Shown: positions 1-12,957 of the stretch, one piece after another
How the letters are laid out: each line of letters starts with the position of its first letter
Numbering within the stretch: the first letter of the stretch is position 1
Source of the DNA: Taenia hydatigena
Lineage: Eukaryota > Platyhelminthes > Cestoda > Cyclophyllidea > Taeniidae
Length of the DNA stretch: 64,000 nt
Assembly: GCA_036345935.2 (NCBI GenBank)
Contig: JADWOT020000009.1
Coordinates: 18,077,175-18,141,174 of the forward strand
Direction: 5' to 3'
Made by a program: the position numbers and the translations under genes
Notes under the pieces: model-generated
Seen by the model: only the letters and a program-made list of their open reading frames with translations
Database searches by the model: none
Told to the model about the DNA's origin: nothing

Positions 1-3000
1 ACGTGGGAGGAGGCACCAAAAAAACATCCAATATAAAGTATGACTGGGATTGACAATCAAAACTCAAAACTTATGCCTGCATTAGTGAGCGTGGGGGCTA
101 GGTGAAGAAACCCGTCGAAATTCCTAAAATAGAATTAAAAAAAAAATTAAAATGTGGACAGCAGTAATCGTCCACAGCTAGTCAGCAAAGACTGTCGAAG
201 CACTTTTAGAGTGAGGAATGGGTTGCAACGAGAAAACTTGTGCCAACGAAAGCCCGAGGATCCTTTCAAGTTGGACGGTTAGTATTGGTGAAGTCTCATC
301 GGATAAACAAGTTTAACACTTGGTCAAACTATGCAGTCCAGTCAAAGTTCATTGCAGGTGTGTGGCTACAAAACTTGCTGAACACATGTCTACATGGCTA
401 AAATTCATTTTATATCAAATTACACTGAATCCATCACACGGAGAATTCACTCACACAACGTTTCATCAACAAACCAGATATTAACAAAGTGGGGAGGTCT
501 GAGTTTCTGTTGTGACTTGAAAATAACCATAATGGCATAATTTGGGGGTTAGTGGTGCTTAAAAATATTGTTTTTGTCAATACACGAGTCGAATGGCACT
601 CAGTGGCCTGCTTGACCTACATATTTCTCGAAAGCACATTCATATAAACTATTTGTATCGCAATAATTACCCTATTAAGTTTGTGTATACGCTAGCTTTA
701 ATGCGTCAAAAGCTTAGATGCTTAAACATACACTCGGCCACAGATTCCTTTATTTTTCGAGGGTGCATACCGGAAGCTTTTGTAGACCCTGGGCGGATGA
801 TACCGAACCAAGGCTGCGCAACCCTGCACGACCGGGTTCACAAGACAGATCACGTTTTAACCAAGGAGTAAGAAAACTTACTTCACGTGCTATTCCATGG
901 AGACGAGAGCGTTCAAGACTCTTAAGGCCATCTATAGACGAATTGCTTCTTCGCGAGATTATCGGTCGATTGCGTGTCTCTAAAGGAATTTTATACACTC
1001 TGATGCACTTAAAATAAGTTTTAAAAAAGCTGGCGAATAGGTTGTTCAAGTGAAGTAGCCACCTTATTTGAGCAATGAACGTAAATGTGCTGGAATATGT
1101 TTCCAAAAACAGTAATATGGCGTGGGCGTGTTAATGTAAATGTAGGCAATAAAAAAATTTAAAATATGGCGGGTGATTCACTATTCCATGAGAAATCACT
1201 TTAAGTTTACTTTCTAAGCAAAAAAGCTCAGTATGTTCACTAAACATAAAATCTGAAAAGACGTTAAATAAAATTCATTTTAGCACTTGAAATGCAGTTA
1301 CGAATGCAGAAACATCTTTGAGAAACCTACATTAGACAGGGAATATCATTTAAAGTACCACTAAGTATATTCGTCGATAGATCAAACTATAAATACAGGG
1401 CTTTATTTGCCATAAGAGGTGTTCGCAAACAGTCGATGTGATTCTAAATAGTTCCCTTTTAATAAAAAAAAAGGCTCCTTTGCTATATAATAAGGTTCAT
1501 TTGATTCAAAAGTCTTCCCGAAACACTCTATTCCCCCAATTTACCAACATTGCAGACTGTACTCACTAAGAAGGGTCTTACAAGCATACTCAATGCATCT
1601 TTTGCCTCTGGAAGCAAAGTACCTCTCTCTATCTATCTCTAATCTGATCTTAGGGGGTATATCGGTTCGGGGTGTCGAAAGTATGCGCATGAGGATGAGG
1701 CTAAATTCCCCTCCCACTCAATTCGCTATTGTAAAGTGTGAAACATAAAGTTGCCCCTTAGGTAAATTATACTACATGCGGTACTACTTTGATATATTAT
1801 GTTCCAACGTCTTGCAAGGGTAAGAGTGGTACACTCACGAAGGACAACAAACTTGTCCTGGGTGTTTCTAGAACAGAAGTTATCCTACTTACCTCGGGGC
1901 AGTATTACATTTCATCGAGTGAATAATCTATTAAGCAACTGACTTACCAAGAAAAATAACTAATTCATCATAAACTATAGAGCCTGCAGTGCACCAAGCT
2001 TGCTCACAAAGGAAGCACAGGTTTGGGGGAATGGGGTGCTAGTGCCTTAATGTTGTGCAACGGGTACTCGATGGATCGTTAGGGACATTTAGTAATTTGT
2101 TCCATCGCTTAATGAACGCTGAAACGCAGAGGCCATTTGTTACCACAATTCGGTCAGTAAACAACTTTTCCTCAGCAGCGCCACGTCTTTATAGAGTACA
2201 CGAATTGGAGAGCAAATTTATGGACTATGGAACACATTGTCGTCTGCTAATACCAGAACGTATGGCGCCAATTTGATCAACAGATTTTGTGATTTCTCTC
2301 TCTCAGTTACTGTGTATGTACTCAGAATATTTCTAACAACGTGTAGCTCTGCATTATTGCAAAAAAAGGTACCTTTCGAAACGTACTGCATCTGTCTCTA
2401 AGGGATTCATCTTCAAAATCACATCATCTAGTTTAAATTACTTATAGTGCTCTTAACAAAAAGCTAAAAAGAAGCCAGCTTCTTCAGAATCGAATTTAAG
2501 TCCATTTGAATCAAATTATATCTACCAAGTACGCCCAGTCGACGCTTGATGCAATGGCCCTTTCAGAATAGAGGATAAGCAGCAGTGTTTGAAAAAGGGT
2601 ACTGCGGCGATAGGTCAACGCATAACCCTTCGTATATCATAATGATCCACCTAAACAACGCATCCATTTCATAAGGTTCAACCAGTTATGGCAAGTTCCT
2701 GTACCGATCAGCACAGAACAACGCAAGAGCTATCCGCTAACAGAATATATCTTAATCACCTGAGGATATACACTCTCCACCAAAAAAGTGACTTGACCTT
2801 TTATCTAAGTACAAGTAATTATGTTACATTATTCTGCCGATCAATTACGAATTGAAATAAACATGATTTGGTTACCTTGACTAAGCCATCTGGTACAAAT
2901 AAATAAGTTCCACTGAAGATAATGCATCATACACACGAATTCAGACAATAATGGTGTATAAATTCCTGGAACAATTTACGCCAAGTTGAATGAACCATCC

Positions 3001-3403
3001 CCCCGTTTGACTCCGATTGTTAAAAATCTCACAAGATTTCTAATTAAACTCGGGGCGATCTCGGCGTCTATAACCGGAAGTAGTATCAATGGATGTTTTG
3101 TGTGTGTTCTCGTACTTGTGTACGTTTCACACGTCTGCAAAGTGTAGTGTGGTCCACAAACAAATCAACCCCTTTGCCGCCTACAGTGAACATATATTAT
3201 CTCACCTAGGCTATTCCATATCTCTCTTCACCGATGAAAGACCTGGATTATGCCAGATGGAAAAATTTCGACATTTGTCCGGGCTTATAGTGGTTCATCT
3301 CTAGAACTGAAACGCAAATGCTCGTATTTTTGCTGTTCTTTGATCAATAAATCTTTTACAAAATGAAAATTCTAGCGAAAACCATCAATAAAAGCCATCG
3401 ATA

Positions 3404-5176
3404 TTAGAGTGGAATGCATATGAGATCACCGACCGCCCGCAGTTCAGGATCCGACATTATCCAAGGCATCCACCCACTAAAATAGATCATCGATGAGTTT
3501 TTTGCACGAAACAATCTAGCAAAAAAGTCGTAAAAACAATACTTGAATTGAGATGAAAATTTACGCAATAAGACATTTGAGATCTCCATCCTCGCGAATT
3601 CAGCGTTCTTACGGATGAGCTCGTCTCCGTGGAAGCTTTTGTCGATGGTGTCCAACATCGGCACCTCATCTATAATCTAACAAAGACAAGGCATTTCCTC
3701 ACAACGTGCATAATACATGTGCAGAAAATCGCACAACATTAAATATCTTTGATTTTGGTGCCTGTACTCAGCTTCTAACATTGAGAATGATGAAATGAGT
3801 GCAATACTTATGTTCCTTAAATATGCTTTGCAGGCCAGAGGCAAGAAGACAATTTTTAACCTAGTCGTGGATCACCATGGTCACTCTTCGGAGCTCGACA
3901 CACCCTCGTCTTAGACTCTCCGGCCTAGTCACCCTACATCACTCTTCGGCCTACAATGAGGATATCTAGAAGCCATTAACCTTCCATAGAAATCTGAAAG
4001 AGAAACTTATAAGACCAACTAATGTATCGCAATGCCATTAGTAGAGAGCGCTAGTTATGCTTTTATTAGCTTTCCAAGTCGCGAGCCGTGGGGCGGGTTT
4101 CATTTTAAAAAATCCTTTGAATCATCGCCCTCCATTACCTTCAGTCCAAAACAGGCCTATTATTTTATCAGTTGTTTAAATGGCATTTTCATTTGTTATT
4201 GTACTTTGGTTCATGGTGTTTTGCTAACAAATGCAAACAAATGAAACAAAATTGGTTCGTGACACATAGATAGGACTCTGGAAAGTGGTAGATAATACCG
4301 TCTATGCGAATGCATTGGAAGGCCTAGATTCCATTGTATTTAATAAAATGTTTGTGTTTTACTAATAAGAGCTAAAACATTGCTTAGACCAATGAGTATA
4401 ATTCTTGTAAATCTCTATCAAAATTTTTCTACTATCGTATGCACCTGATGGAAGAATTGAACAGTGCTAACCTATTTAAGCCACTTATCACTTAGTAAAA
4501 CTTACCACAGAAATACTTGACAGTTTTGCGTGAAGTCCATCCATGTATTCGCAATATATGTTCTGAAGCCGATAGGCAAATTTTTTCGCCTAAAACATCA
4601 AGTGCTTTTAAGCTTTTTTCGGACATGGTTAGGTCAGTATATTTGTAAGGGCAAAGAGAGCTGTACCTTTGAAAGCATCTTGAAAGCGGCAAATTTTGAC
4701 ACCGTTTTTTCGGATTCATTATCTTTAAAAGTTACAATGACTCCAAGGACTCGAGGCTCATTTGGGTGTACCCAAACGTAGGTAAGATTTTCATGCGGAA
4801 ACCTTATTTTGACATTCTAAAAACACAATTAAGAATGACTCTTCTGGTTTAGAAAAAAGTACGTTTAAAATAAATGCAAAGCAAAAAGGATTAAGGACAA
4901 AAAAATAAAGAAATAAGATGGATAAATTGTAGTGCACATTATCTAATTACTAACATTACTCTTATCTTTTGCAGTAGTGCCATCCAGATCTACACATAAA
5001 GTAACAGATTCAGATTTGTGATTCCCAACTTCATTCAATTTTCTAATCAAAAGGTAAGCATAGTGGCATATTCCATTGCCACGTGGATTGGGGACATCCG
5101 CTGTACCAAGGAGAGCTGCACCTTCACTGGTCGACGCGCTACACGACTTGCAATCTTTTCCGCCTGTTTTCTTCAA
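3404..5176 (-). CDS. Possible multi-exon gene of unknown function
   Basis: Three minus-strand blocks look like exons, but I cannot join them into a checked frame. Block one, about 4662-4780, reads VWVHPNEPRVLGVIVTF and then an Ala/Lys helix ending AAFKMLSK before a GT. Block two ends at 4506 with a strong GTAAGT donor and contains LDVLGEKICLSASEHIL. Block three starts after an ATTATAG acceptor at 3669 and contains EVPMLDTIDKSFHGDELIR; it stays open to a stop at 3404. A further open stretch lies at 4943-5176. The end of block one vaguely recalls the C-terminal helix of a double-stranded RNA binding domain, but the usual GxGxSKKxAK pattern is absent, so I do not assign that fold. These may equally be chance open frames. 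Confidence 0.27.
3803..3900 (+). repeat. Short interspersed repeat, copy 1
   Basis: The stretch containing GCTTTGCAGGCCAGAGGC resembles two stretches near 56.1 kb (plus) and 56.7 kb (minus). The shared core runs from an ACTTATRTTCYTTAAAT block through GGCCAGAGGC and an AATTTnAACCT block to GGTCGTGGACCA-like sequence. The family is not one I can name. Ends are approximate. Confidence 0.45.
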
Positions 5177-6035
5177 CTTAATAAAACTGATCCGTTAATG
5201 CAAAATTTTTAAGGTAAGGAATGGTAAATTGTTTGCCAATGTGCTAGAAATCCGGGAACTATTCCAGAGAATCTTATGACATTTAAACATGACTTAAGGC
5301 TAATACACCTTTAAAATGTATCTAAAATGTGCAACAACTCTAAAGCCATTTTTTAAAGCAGGCACGAAAACAAATAGGTATTTAAGGTAAGATTGCCAAA
5401 AAGCTGTTTCTGCTTCCCCTAGTAACAGGATGTTGGTTATTACCCAACCTAAAAGAACTAGGTAAACAAATCAATTGATACTCACAGAAGCCAGTGCAGA
5501 GGGATAATGAATACGCTTTGCCATTTTGTAACCCCAAACTGATAAAAGATTTGCGTTTCCCCGTATACGCTTATATAACCTTGAACTTTCATAGACGATG
5601 TATCTTGCGCCTTTGGGACATATCGGGTTAATTTAATTAAAGCTTCTCGGGCCAGTAAAACGTCGCATTAGTGCCATTGTTAGCCAGTAAAACTTGATAG
5701 TCGTTTTCAAAAAATATTTTTGCGCATGTTTAGTCTCGGACAACAGCTACCTGACAGCATTAAAAATAAAAATCATTTATTTAAAACTGAAATGTCTAAG
5801 GCTAAAGTATGCGTCTCATGCCCTCATGAATGTGTAAGGTTGCCCAACACTTAAGGTTAGTGAAGCATTCGTCGCTGGATTTTCTGCATTAAAATTAAGA
5901 ACACCTTCTATGTTCTTGCAAAATCGAACTCGTTTATTCATGCGTCAACGTCATCGTACAGTAGAAATGCTCAGGGTGGAATACGGAGTTTCCAAGTTGT
6001 TAGTTCGGGTCTACGTGAGTACATTCAGTTGCTTG

Positions 6036-6928
6036 TGTAGCGTTCCGAGGCTCCCTTAAAGCAAAAGAAGGCAAAGTGGCAGGGTAGAATATACATATTC
6101 ACCGGACAGAGAAAAACAGGCTGCTAGCATGGCCCGGAGGCCAGCCCACGCAGCTAGGGCAATACGGCCACCTCTGTGACCTTGACAGAAACCGACAGTT
6201 CTAAAAAACAAAGTACTACATTGCCCCTCTCCTCTTTCAAGCGTCGTCCCAACGCGTCCCTCGGTACATCTCCCGCGTTAGCCATCACAACATACTCAGT
6301 GCCGCAAGAAGCACCCACGACCTAACCATGCCAGTCGCCGACATTCGACGCGATTGAGGCGATGCTTGACACCAACGTCAGTAATCCCTCTTGACAGTGC
6401 AGTTGCACCTCGAGTTTCGTCTAGCTTGGAAACAAAATTCGGACTAAGTGGTTCTGCCGACCATCAGTATGTCCGTAGGGAGGCGTTAGCACGCCGATCT
6501 TCTTAAGCAATATAGTAGGGGTAATCTTTAAAACGAACTTTCCAGGTGGTCCATGGCTAGTGTCGCTTCAGTTGTTGATAGCTTTCTTGTAGAACACGGA
6601 GAAGAGGTAGATGCCGGAGGTGGACGTCGTTTATGGCCCATCCGCAGCAAATGCACTTCTTTCACAACGCTGCAACATGCTGCAGGCGGTAGAGATCGGG
6701 ATAAAAACCCTATAGAGTCGGGTCCGCTTTCCGCTGCCACCAATGTAGCGTCCCGAGGCTCCATTAAGTCAAAAGAAGGCAAAGTGGCAGGATAGAATAT
6801 ACATGTTCACCGGACAGAGGGAAACAGGCTGCTAGCATGGCCCGGAGGCCAGCCCACGCAGCTAGGGCAATACGGCCACCTCTGTGACCTTGACAGAAAA
6901 CGGCAGTTCTAACAAACAAAGTACTACA
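6036..6928 (-). mobile_element. Complete TRIM-type LTR retroelement, copy 1
   Basis: Two 185-bp direct repeats (6036-6220 and 6744-6928) start TGTAG and end CTACA and flank 523 bp. The 5-bp target duplication GCTTG is perfect (6031-6035 and 6929-6933). Read on the minus strand, the internal region starts with TGGTGGCAGCGG (6731-6742), complementary to the 3' end of tRNA-Leu (CCGCTGCCACCA), and ends with a polypurine tract (6221-6240) next to the 3' LTR, so the element is transcribed on the minus strand. There is no gag or pol, so it is non-autonomous and must borrow enzymes. The LTRs are closely similar to each other, indicating a fairly young insertion. It matches the description of terminal-repeat retrotransposons in miniature known from tapeworms. 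Confidence 0.93.
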
Positions 6929-6933
6929 GCTTG

Positions 6934-8924
6934 GTCATGCCAAGAATGTTACCACTGAGTACTGTTATAGGTGAGTAATGCCTTGGCACCCCTGTGTCTA
7001 GCATCTTTTGGGGAATTTTTATTATTTTACGCTTTACTATAATGCGCATTTCATTTGACGCGATAACCCTGGCCAATTTAGTTCCGACAAGGATGTTTTT
7101 TATTCGGCCTTTGTAATGAATACTTTGGAACGGATCTAACAACGTGCTGGGTCCTTATGGACTTAGCCTTCTGTGGAGGTTCTTGAAAGCCACCGAGCGA
7201 CAATTTAGTCTCTTGTTCACTGGCTTCCAGTAATGGATGAAATGAAGTACCCTTAGACGCTTGTTCTCTTTCACTTTGGCATGGATTCGTGTTAGGTCGC
7301 GTCAATTATCATGTTTGTAGACGTCAAAGTTCATATTCAACGATTCGGTAGTTTTGGCGCTAATACGTATGCCTTCGCCAGTAGAATTCGACTATACATA
7401 CTTGTGCCCTCCGTTGAAATCGTCTTCCGGGACCTTAACTCTGTTGTTGTATGCTTCAAACCTGATCGAAAGGTCGATGGGCTACCCCAGATTTTTCAAC
7501 CAAAGTATGTTTTATGTAGCCACTTCTCTGGCCAGATGCATCACATGGAAAAACTCCAGCTGCTTTTTTGTTACGGGAATTCTCCTAACCTTAAACATGA
7601 ATGGTGGTGTTGACCACATCTCGCCCTTCGGTTAATTTCTTGACGGCTCTTAGTCGTACCTCGCAGAACGATATCCCGAAAGCATAGAAAGGGCTATGAT
7701 CGCACTTTTTGGATCGTCAATGGGAATATAAGAAGTTTGTGCTCTTGATCGAAACCGCAATGAGTTCATCATTGCTATATTGAACATGAGCTTCTCAATT
7801 TACCCCCTATGACAGATGTTCTTTGATTAAGTAACTTGTCCAGCATTTGCGGACAATAGAAACCAGTCATTTTGTGCAAATGACTTTGCGGGTCAATAAA
7901 TTATGTTTTCTTACACAAATTACTTCATGAATCAACAGTGATTTATCTTAACTGAAGCTCTCGAGTCCATATTTACAGAGGCCTGTTATTGTACTGTGCA
8001 ATGCATTGGGGGTTGAATGTGAGGAGGTGATCTGTTGCCGTTGGTTTAATTTATTTTCATTTCCAGCTCTTGATGTGCAAATGACCTCGCCAGATAGCTT
8101 GTTAGCTGAAAACCCCGAAGCCTGACTGGGCCAACGGTCTGCGGGTCGAATGCTTATTGGAACTGATCCCCAGTGTTTACCGCATGCCTCATAGCGTTGG
8201 CAACTATTGACGAAACACAATAGTTGTATTCTGGAACACGCTAACATTCCTCATGTAACGGGTCATATCGCCCTTGGAAACTTTCCTCTGTCTCGCTACC
8301 TCGTTTCTGCACAGTATGCGTTGCTTGTCAGCTATCCTGAACGTCCTCCGGACCATTTGACGATGCATTCCACTGAAGATTCTGGATCCTCCTCAAAGTG
8401 TGCTTTCTTTGGTCCTGGCTCCTCTGGTTTGGGTCGTGGAAATACTGATGGTGACCATACAGCCTGTTGTCGCTGTTTCATAGATGAATTTACCAGTATT
8501 TCCTCCGAAAAGTTGAGTATTGGCTTTTTGCTTATAGCGAAGTGGTCCAACATAGCGATTCTATTATGTGGAAAGCACACCTATGGACTCCTACCCATAT
8601 GAATTCGTGTTCGTCCACTGTTACTTCTCCACAAAGCCCAGGAGATCTTTTTCTGAAACAACATAAAATATTAAAATCTTACGAATAATGCAAGTCAGGT
8701 AAGAAATGTTCCATTTCAACGCACTTTTGAAATGTGCTTAATGCTAGGAACATGGTACTAGTTTGGAGTAAAAATTTAGAAGAAAACGTCTCGGTTTTCT
8801 TTCACATTATTTAAAATCCCAAAATTGCAAAAAGGGAAACCGGGGTTTACTGTCCATCATCGGATTGGATGAACGTCTCAGTTTTCATCTCGATGCCTTT
8901 CTCAGGGTTACGTTTTCTGGGACA
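6934..8924. other. Intergenic stretch between TRIM copies
   Basis: Several overlapping open frames occur on both strands (for example 7311-7613 plus, 7948-8247 minus, 8207-8602 plus), but none has a recognisable motif, a shared frame or clear splice sites. It may hold decayed mobile-element sequence. I see no supportable gene. Confidence 0.5.
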
Positions 8925-8929
8925 TGGAC

Positions 8930-9087
8930 TGTAGCGTCCCGAGGCTCCCTTAAGGCAAAAGAAGGCAAAGTGGCAGAGTAGAACACATATATTCACCGGA
9001 CAGAGGGAAATAGGCTGCTGGCATGGCCCGGAGGCCACCTCTGTGACCTTGACAGAAACCGGCAGTTCTAACAAACAAAGTACTACA
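8930..9087 (-). mobile_element. Solo TRIM LTR with target duplication
   Basis: A single LTR of the TRIM family, TGTAGCGTCCC through AGTACTACA, with the perfect 5-bp duplication TGGAC on both sides (8925-8929 and 9088-9092). It lacks about 27 bp found in the middle of other LTRs (the segment containing AGCCCACGCAGCTAGGG). The intact duplication shows that a full element inserted here and was reduced to one LTR by recombination between its repeats. Confidence 0.9.
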
Positions 9088-9092
9088 TGGAC

Positions 9093-10460
9093 ATTTGGAT
9101 GCTGCTGCGAGGGTGTTTGCTGCGTCCTACCCTCTCAAGACTGGCTCTTGGCTACCGCTACGCAACGCTCCGCACTGCTGAGCTGGCAGTGTTCACTATT
9201 TCTATTGTATGAGCGCTCAAGTCTTTATAAGGCTGTATAACATTATTTAACTTCAAGCACTTTGCGCCCCCTAAGTTTGCCGTTAATAAGAGATGCAAGT
9301 AAATTTAGTAATCTTCATATTGTCGACAATATGGAAGTGTTGTCGGATTCTGTATTGCTCGCGAGTAATTTTTTTTTTGAGGAGCTTTCCATTTCGTGAC
9401 TTCTTTTATCTTAATTCATGCAATGATTTTCATAAACTGCTATAAACTGTACATTAAGGCCTGGAAACGAGTCCATGGTATCCTTCGAAGGATCTAGAGA
9501 TTCATGTAATCTCCAATGTGTCAATTGCCATTCAAAACCGGCTAACCTTTAATGTAATTCAGGATGGTTTCGAGTGGTATGAGGTGAATGGACGCTGTCT
9601 GTCTGATGCCAATGCATGCTACTGGTCGTCTGGAGTTGAATTTTGCCGGTAAAAGGATGTCTATATCATTCGAGGTGAATTGGGATTTCTTTTTCAGATC
9701 AGGGGTTCTTTCTGTATTTCCTATCATTACAATTTAGCTTAGTGGAGCGCCTTTTTTCCGCGTTGAGCAGTCCGTAAGAACAGAACAGCATAGGCAAGTA
9801 TTTCTTCCAGTTTTGTGCATGTTTTGCCTCGATCAACGCTCGAAACGTCCGAATAGAGGTCCAAGGCAGTCCTATGCAGGAGTGATGTTCGCAATTATTC
9901 AAATTTATGAGCTGCCTGGCGCGGTGTTGGAGCGATTTCGAACCAATTACGTCTTGATTGAACGTTTTGGCTTCTCTCAGGTCGAGTGAAGAGATGGTGA
10001 CAGTTGTCTTGTTCACTGCAACCTTCTGCTTATAATAACTGTGTTGAAGATTAAGTTTGAAGTTTAGCCTTTCTCTAAGATAATTGTATGCATACAATAT
10101 GAATGTTTCATTTTGAATAGAGCTCCATTTCATTATGTCTCAGATAAGCAGCTGCCCAAACAATTAAGGCATGCTTCTCAGTTCCTGAGGCTCCATTGTA
10201 TAAATGGCATTTTTTGCATTCAGCTGGAACCGGGAAGGCAAAATGAGATGGTATTGCAGGGTGCATTTCAGCCATGTTAGGAGAAAATTAGTTATTCCTA
10301 TGACTAGCAAAGATTGGTCTGATTTCCATGCCCAACTTGGGTACCATGTGCTACTACACGTTCCTAACTTCAGCTCCCATGGCGTGAGTGATACTTTTGA
10401 TCACTTTTGGCATTCTTGGATATCAGGAGTTGTTTGATAGCGAATTTGCATCAATGTATG
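9093..10460. other. Intergenic stretch, no supported gene
   Basis: The longest frame is on the minus strand (9699-10133). It contains RALIEAKHAQNWKKYLP, which distantly resembles the region of LTR-retrotransposon integrases before a conserved Tyr, but no catalytic D,D-35-E motif is visible. I treat the region as non-genic, possibly with retroelement debris. Confidence 0.45.
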
Positions 10461-11137
10461 TGTAGCGTCCCGAGGCTCCCTTAAGGCAAAAGAAGGCAAA
10501 GTGGCAGGGTAGAATGTATACATTTACCGGACAGAGGGAAATAGACTGCTGGCATGGCCCGTAGGCCAGCCCACGCAGCTAGGGCAGTACGGCCACCTCT
10601 GTGACCTTGACAGAAATCGGCAGTTCCAACAAACAATGTACTACATTGCCCCTCTCCTCTTTCAAGCGTCGTCCCAACGCGTCCCTCGGTACATCTCCGG
10701 CGTTAGCCATCACAACATACTCAGTGCTGCAAGAAGCACCCACGACCTAACCATGCCAGTCGCCGACATTCGACGCGATTGAGGCGATGCTTCACACCAA
10801 CGTCAGTAATCCCTCTTGACAGTGCATTGCACTTCGAGTTTCGTCTAGCTTGGAAACAAAATTCGGACTAAGTGGTTCTGCCGACCATCAGTATGTTCGT
10901 AGGGAGGCGTTAGCAAGCCAATCTCCTTAAGCAAGTATAGTAGAGGTAATCTTCGGAACGAAACCTTCCAGGTGGTCCGTGGCTAGTGTCGCTTCAGTTG
11001 TTGATAGCTTTCTTGTAGAACACGGAGAAGGGGTAGATGCCGGAGGTGGACGTCGTTTTTGGCCCATCCGTAGCACATGCACTTCTCTCGCAGCGCTGCA
11101 ACATGCCGCAGGCGGTAGAGATCGGAATAGTAACCCC
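10461..11137 (-). mobile_element. Truncated TRIM element, copy 3
   Basis: One LTR (10461-10645) is followed by the polypurine tract and about 490 bp of internal sequence closely matching copies 1 and 10. Similarity stops abruptly at about 11137, just before the primer binding site, so the 5' LTR (in element sense) and the primer site are missing. No target duplication can be tested because one end is lost. It is a non-functional 3' remnant on the minus strand. Confidence 0.88.
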
Positions 11138-12952
11138 CATCGGCAGCAATTCAGATTGGGCTCTTTAAAGCATTAAGGAATGTGGAGAATACTTCATCCT
11201 CAAACTACACTCTGCATTGTCTATGCTATAAAACCTTGAGGGCTTTTATCAATCTATTTTTTGCGTACAGCTTGGTAGATGTGGCTGTCCAACTACCTAC
11301 TTACAAGTGCTTGATAGCACTGTTGAATAACTGAGCATCATGAGCTCTTACACTGTTTCAAATGGGCATTTTCCAGACGTGATGCCGCCAGGTGGGAAAA
11401 TCCGACCCATTCTGGTGTAGCAGCTGCCTTGGCTCTGGCTGGTTCGGCTTGCATGTCCCGCCTCTTCCACTGTGAGATCACAAGTGAACAACAGGCTTGG
11501 GAGGAGGTCTCTCACAAGACATTGATACCACCATCATGTTGCAACCTTAAATCAAATCGTTTTAAACAGATTTTGTGTAGAAAGCATTGTGAAATGGGCA
11601 AATACTGTTCAAGATGATTAGACGGTATTCTGCTGTAAGTTTTTAGAGCTACTTTGCCGGCTGAGTAATGGGTGCTCACTGCTGCTTTTTCCAACGTGCA
11701 TAGTTTTATCAAGTCAGTAATTCTTACCTTTCAACTATTAGATCTATCTCGTTTGAACAGATAAGCAAGTGCTATGTGCTACAGCCTTGTGGTATGCACA
11801 TCTTGTAATTTGTGCTCGCATGTGTGCTTCTGTACTATGCAAAAGAAGCTTTAGATGTCATTGGGAGCAATCAACTACTGTTTAGTTGTCAGTGGTCTTC
11901 TTGGTACTCACCAAATTGGCATTGTGTGCGCTCAGACTAGCGAAAATTGGATGATAAATGAGAGGAATTTGCTACACTTCTACTTTTACCGAATTCGCTA
12001 AATTTTATAGGTAACTTTTCGAGTATCAGATCGACAATGTCGTGAGCCATTTACTTTTTCACTAGTGAACTGGGATTTTGGAGCATGGATATTGGTTGTA
12101 GTTTGCACATTTCAAGTTGGATAGTCGTGCCATCATCAGCATCATCATAACATTACTTTTTTCTCTTACACCATTAAATGAAGACGCTGCTACCTACTTT
12201 GATAGGTTATGCATCTTTTCTTGCTCTCAAGGCTTCGCACTGAACGGCTCGATAGACAATGGGCAAAAAAAAGAAATTCTCATCGGTCTAGGTGATTTCC
12301 TGCAAGCTACTTTGAATGGACTTGTTGGGCTCCGAGTGTATGCTTTCCCATCAACTGAGAACGACATCATCTCAGGCCTCCTTATCAGGACTGACGTTCT
12401 TCCAGAGTCGCTCGGCAGAGGGGAAATCCGCCTACAACAGCTAGATCTTTTCTTGGATGCGTGTACTTGCAAGTTGAAGCTCACTTCAATGTCCGGTGAT
12501 GCGCTAGCCTTGAATGATTGAATTCAACGGCGCTTATCAATGTCTGCTTACAGCTACAGTGGAATACCAGCGCCCCATTCAGCATACCATCCGACGTCTT
12601 CTCAGTAATTCTTGGAATCTGTGACGATTTGAATACGACTTCACTTCTTTCGCCTCCACTTTGTGACGTTTTTTTCACTATTGTAGCAAGTCTACATTCT
12701 TACTTTTTTGTCCTCGAATCATTCAGCGGCTCAAAACACCTAATGCGGTTACTCATTGGCTTACCATTGTTAGTTTTAAGAAATTCAACATTCGATAGGA
12801 AGGTATGCCCGCCTGAGTCCCATGTTTCTAATTCCGTCAACTACATCACGAGGCGTAAGTCCTCCAGAAGACAAATCCGCGGTTCCTAATTGCCATCAAG
12901 GTTCCACTGCGACATTGGATACCGCGACCAGTTGACCATAAAGATGTTGAAG
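11138..12952. other. Intergenic stretch with two adjoining open frames
   Basis: The plus-strand frames 12117-12521 (134 codons) and 12518-12889 (123 codons) overlap at ATGA. Neither shows a domain, repeat, signal peptide or homologue I recognise, and the gene structure around them is unlike the intron-rich genes elsewhere. I do not call them genes. Confidence 0.45.
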
Positions 12953-12957
12953 ACTTC

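Larger units (their letters stand above)
1..6030. other. Gene-poor, AT-rich stretch
   Basis: No reading frame here matches a family I recognise, and most open frames are under 100 codons and interrupted. Two things stand out and are listed separately: a possible minus-strand gene at about 3.4-5.2 kb and one copy of a short interspersed repeat at about 3803-3900. The remainder appears to be intergenic or intronic. Confidence 0.55.

Noticed and set aside
6528..6782. 84-codon frame in TRIM copy 1 as an independent protein gene
   Set aside because: It is the element-internal part of the frame discussed for copy 10; on its own it lacks an ATG in good context and any domain.
8207..8602. 131-codon plus-strand frame with an overlapping minus-strand frame
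   Set aside because: No recognisable motif; both strands are open, typical of chance.
9699..10133. 144-codon minus-strand frame with an integrase-like RALIEAKHAQNW segment
   Set aside because: Only one short resemblance, no catalytic residues and no adjoining reverse transcriptase; insufficient for a call.
12117..12889. Two overlapping plus-strand frames joined at ATGA, like a bacterial operon
   Set aside because: The surroundings are clearly eukaryotic, neither frame shows a domain, and translational coupling is not expected here.
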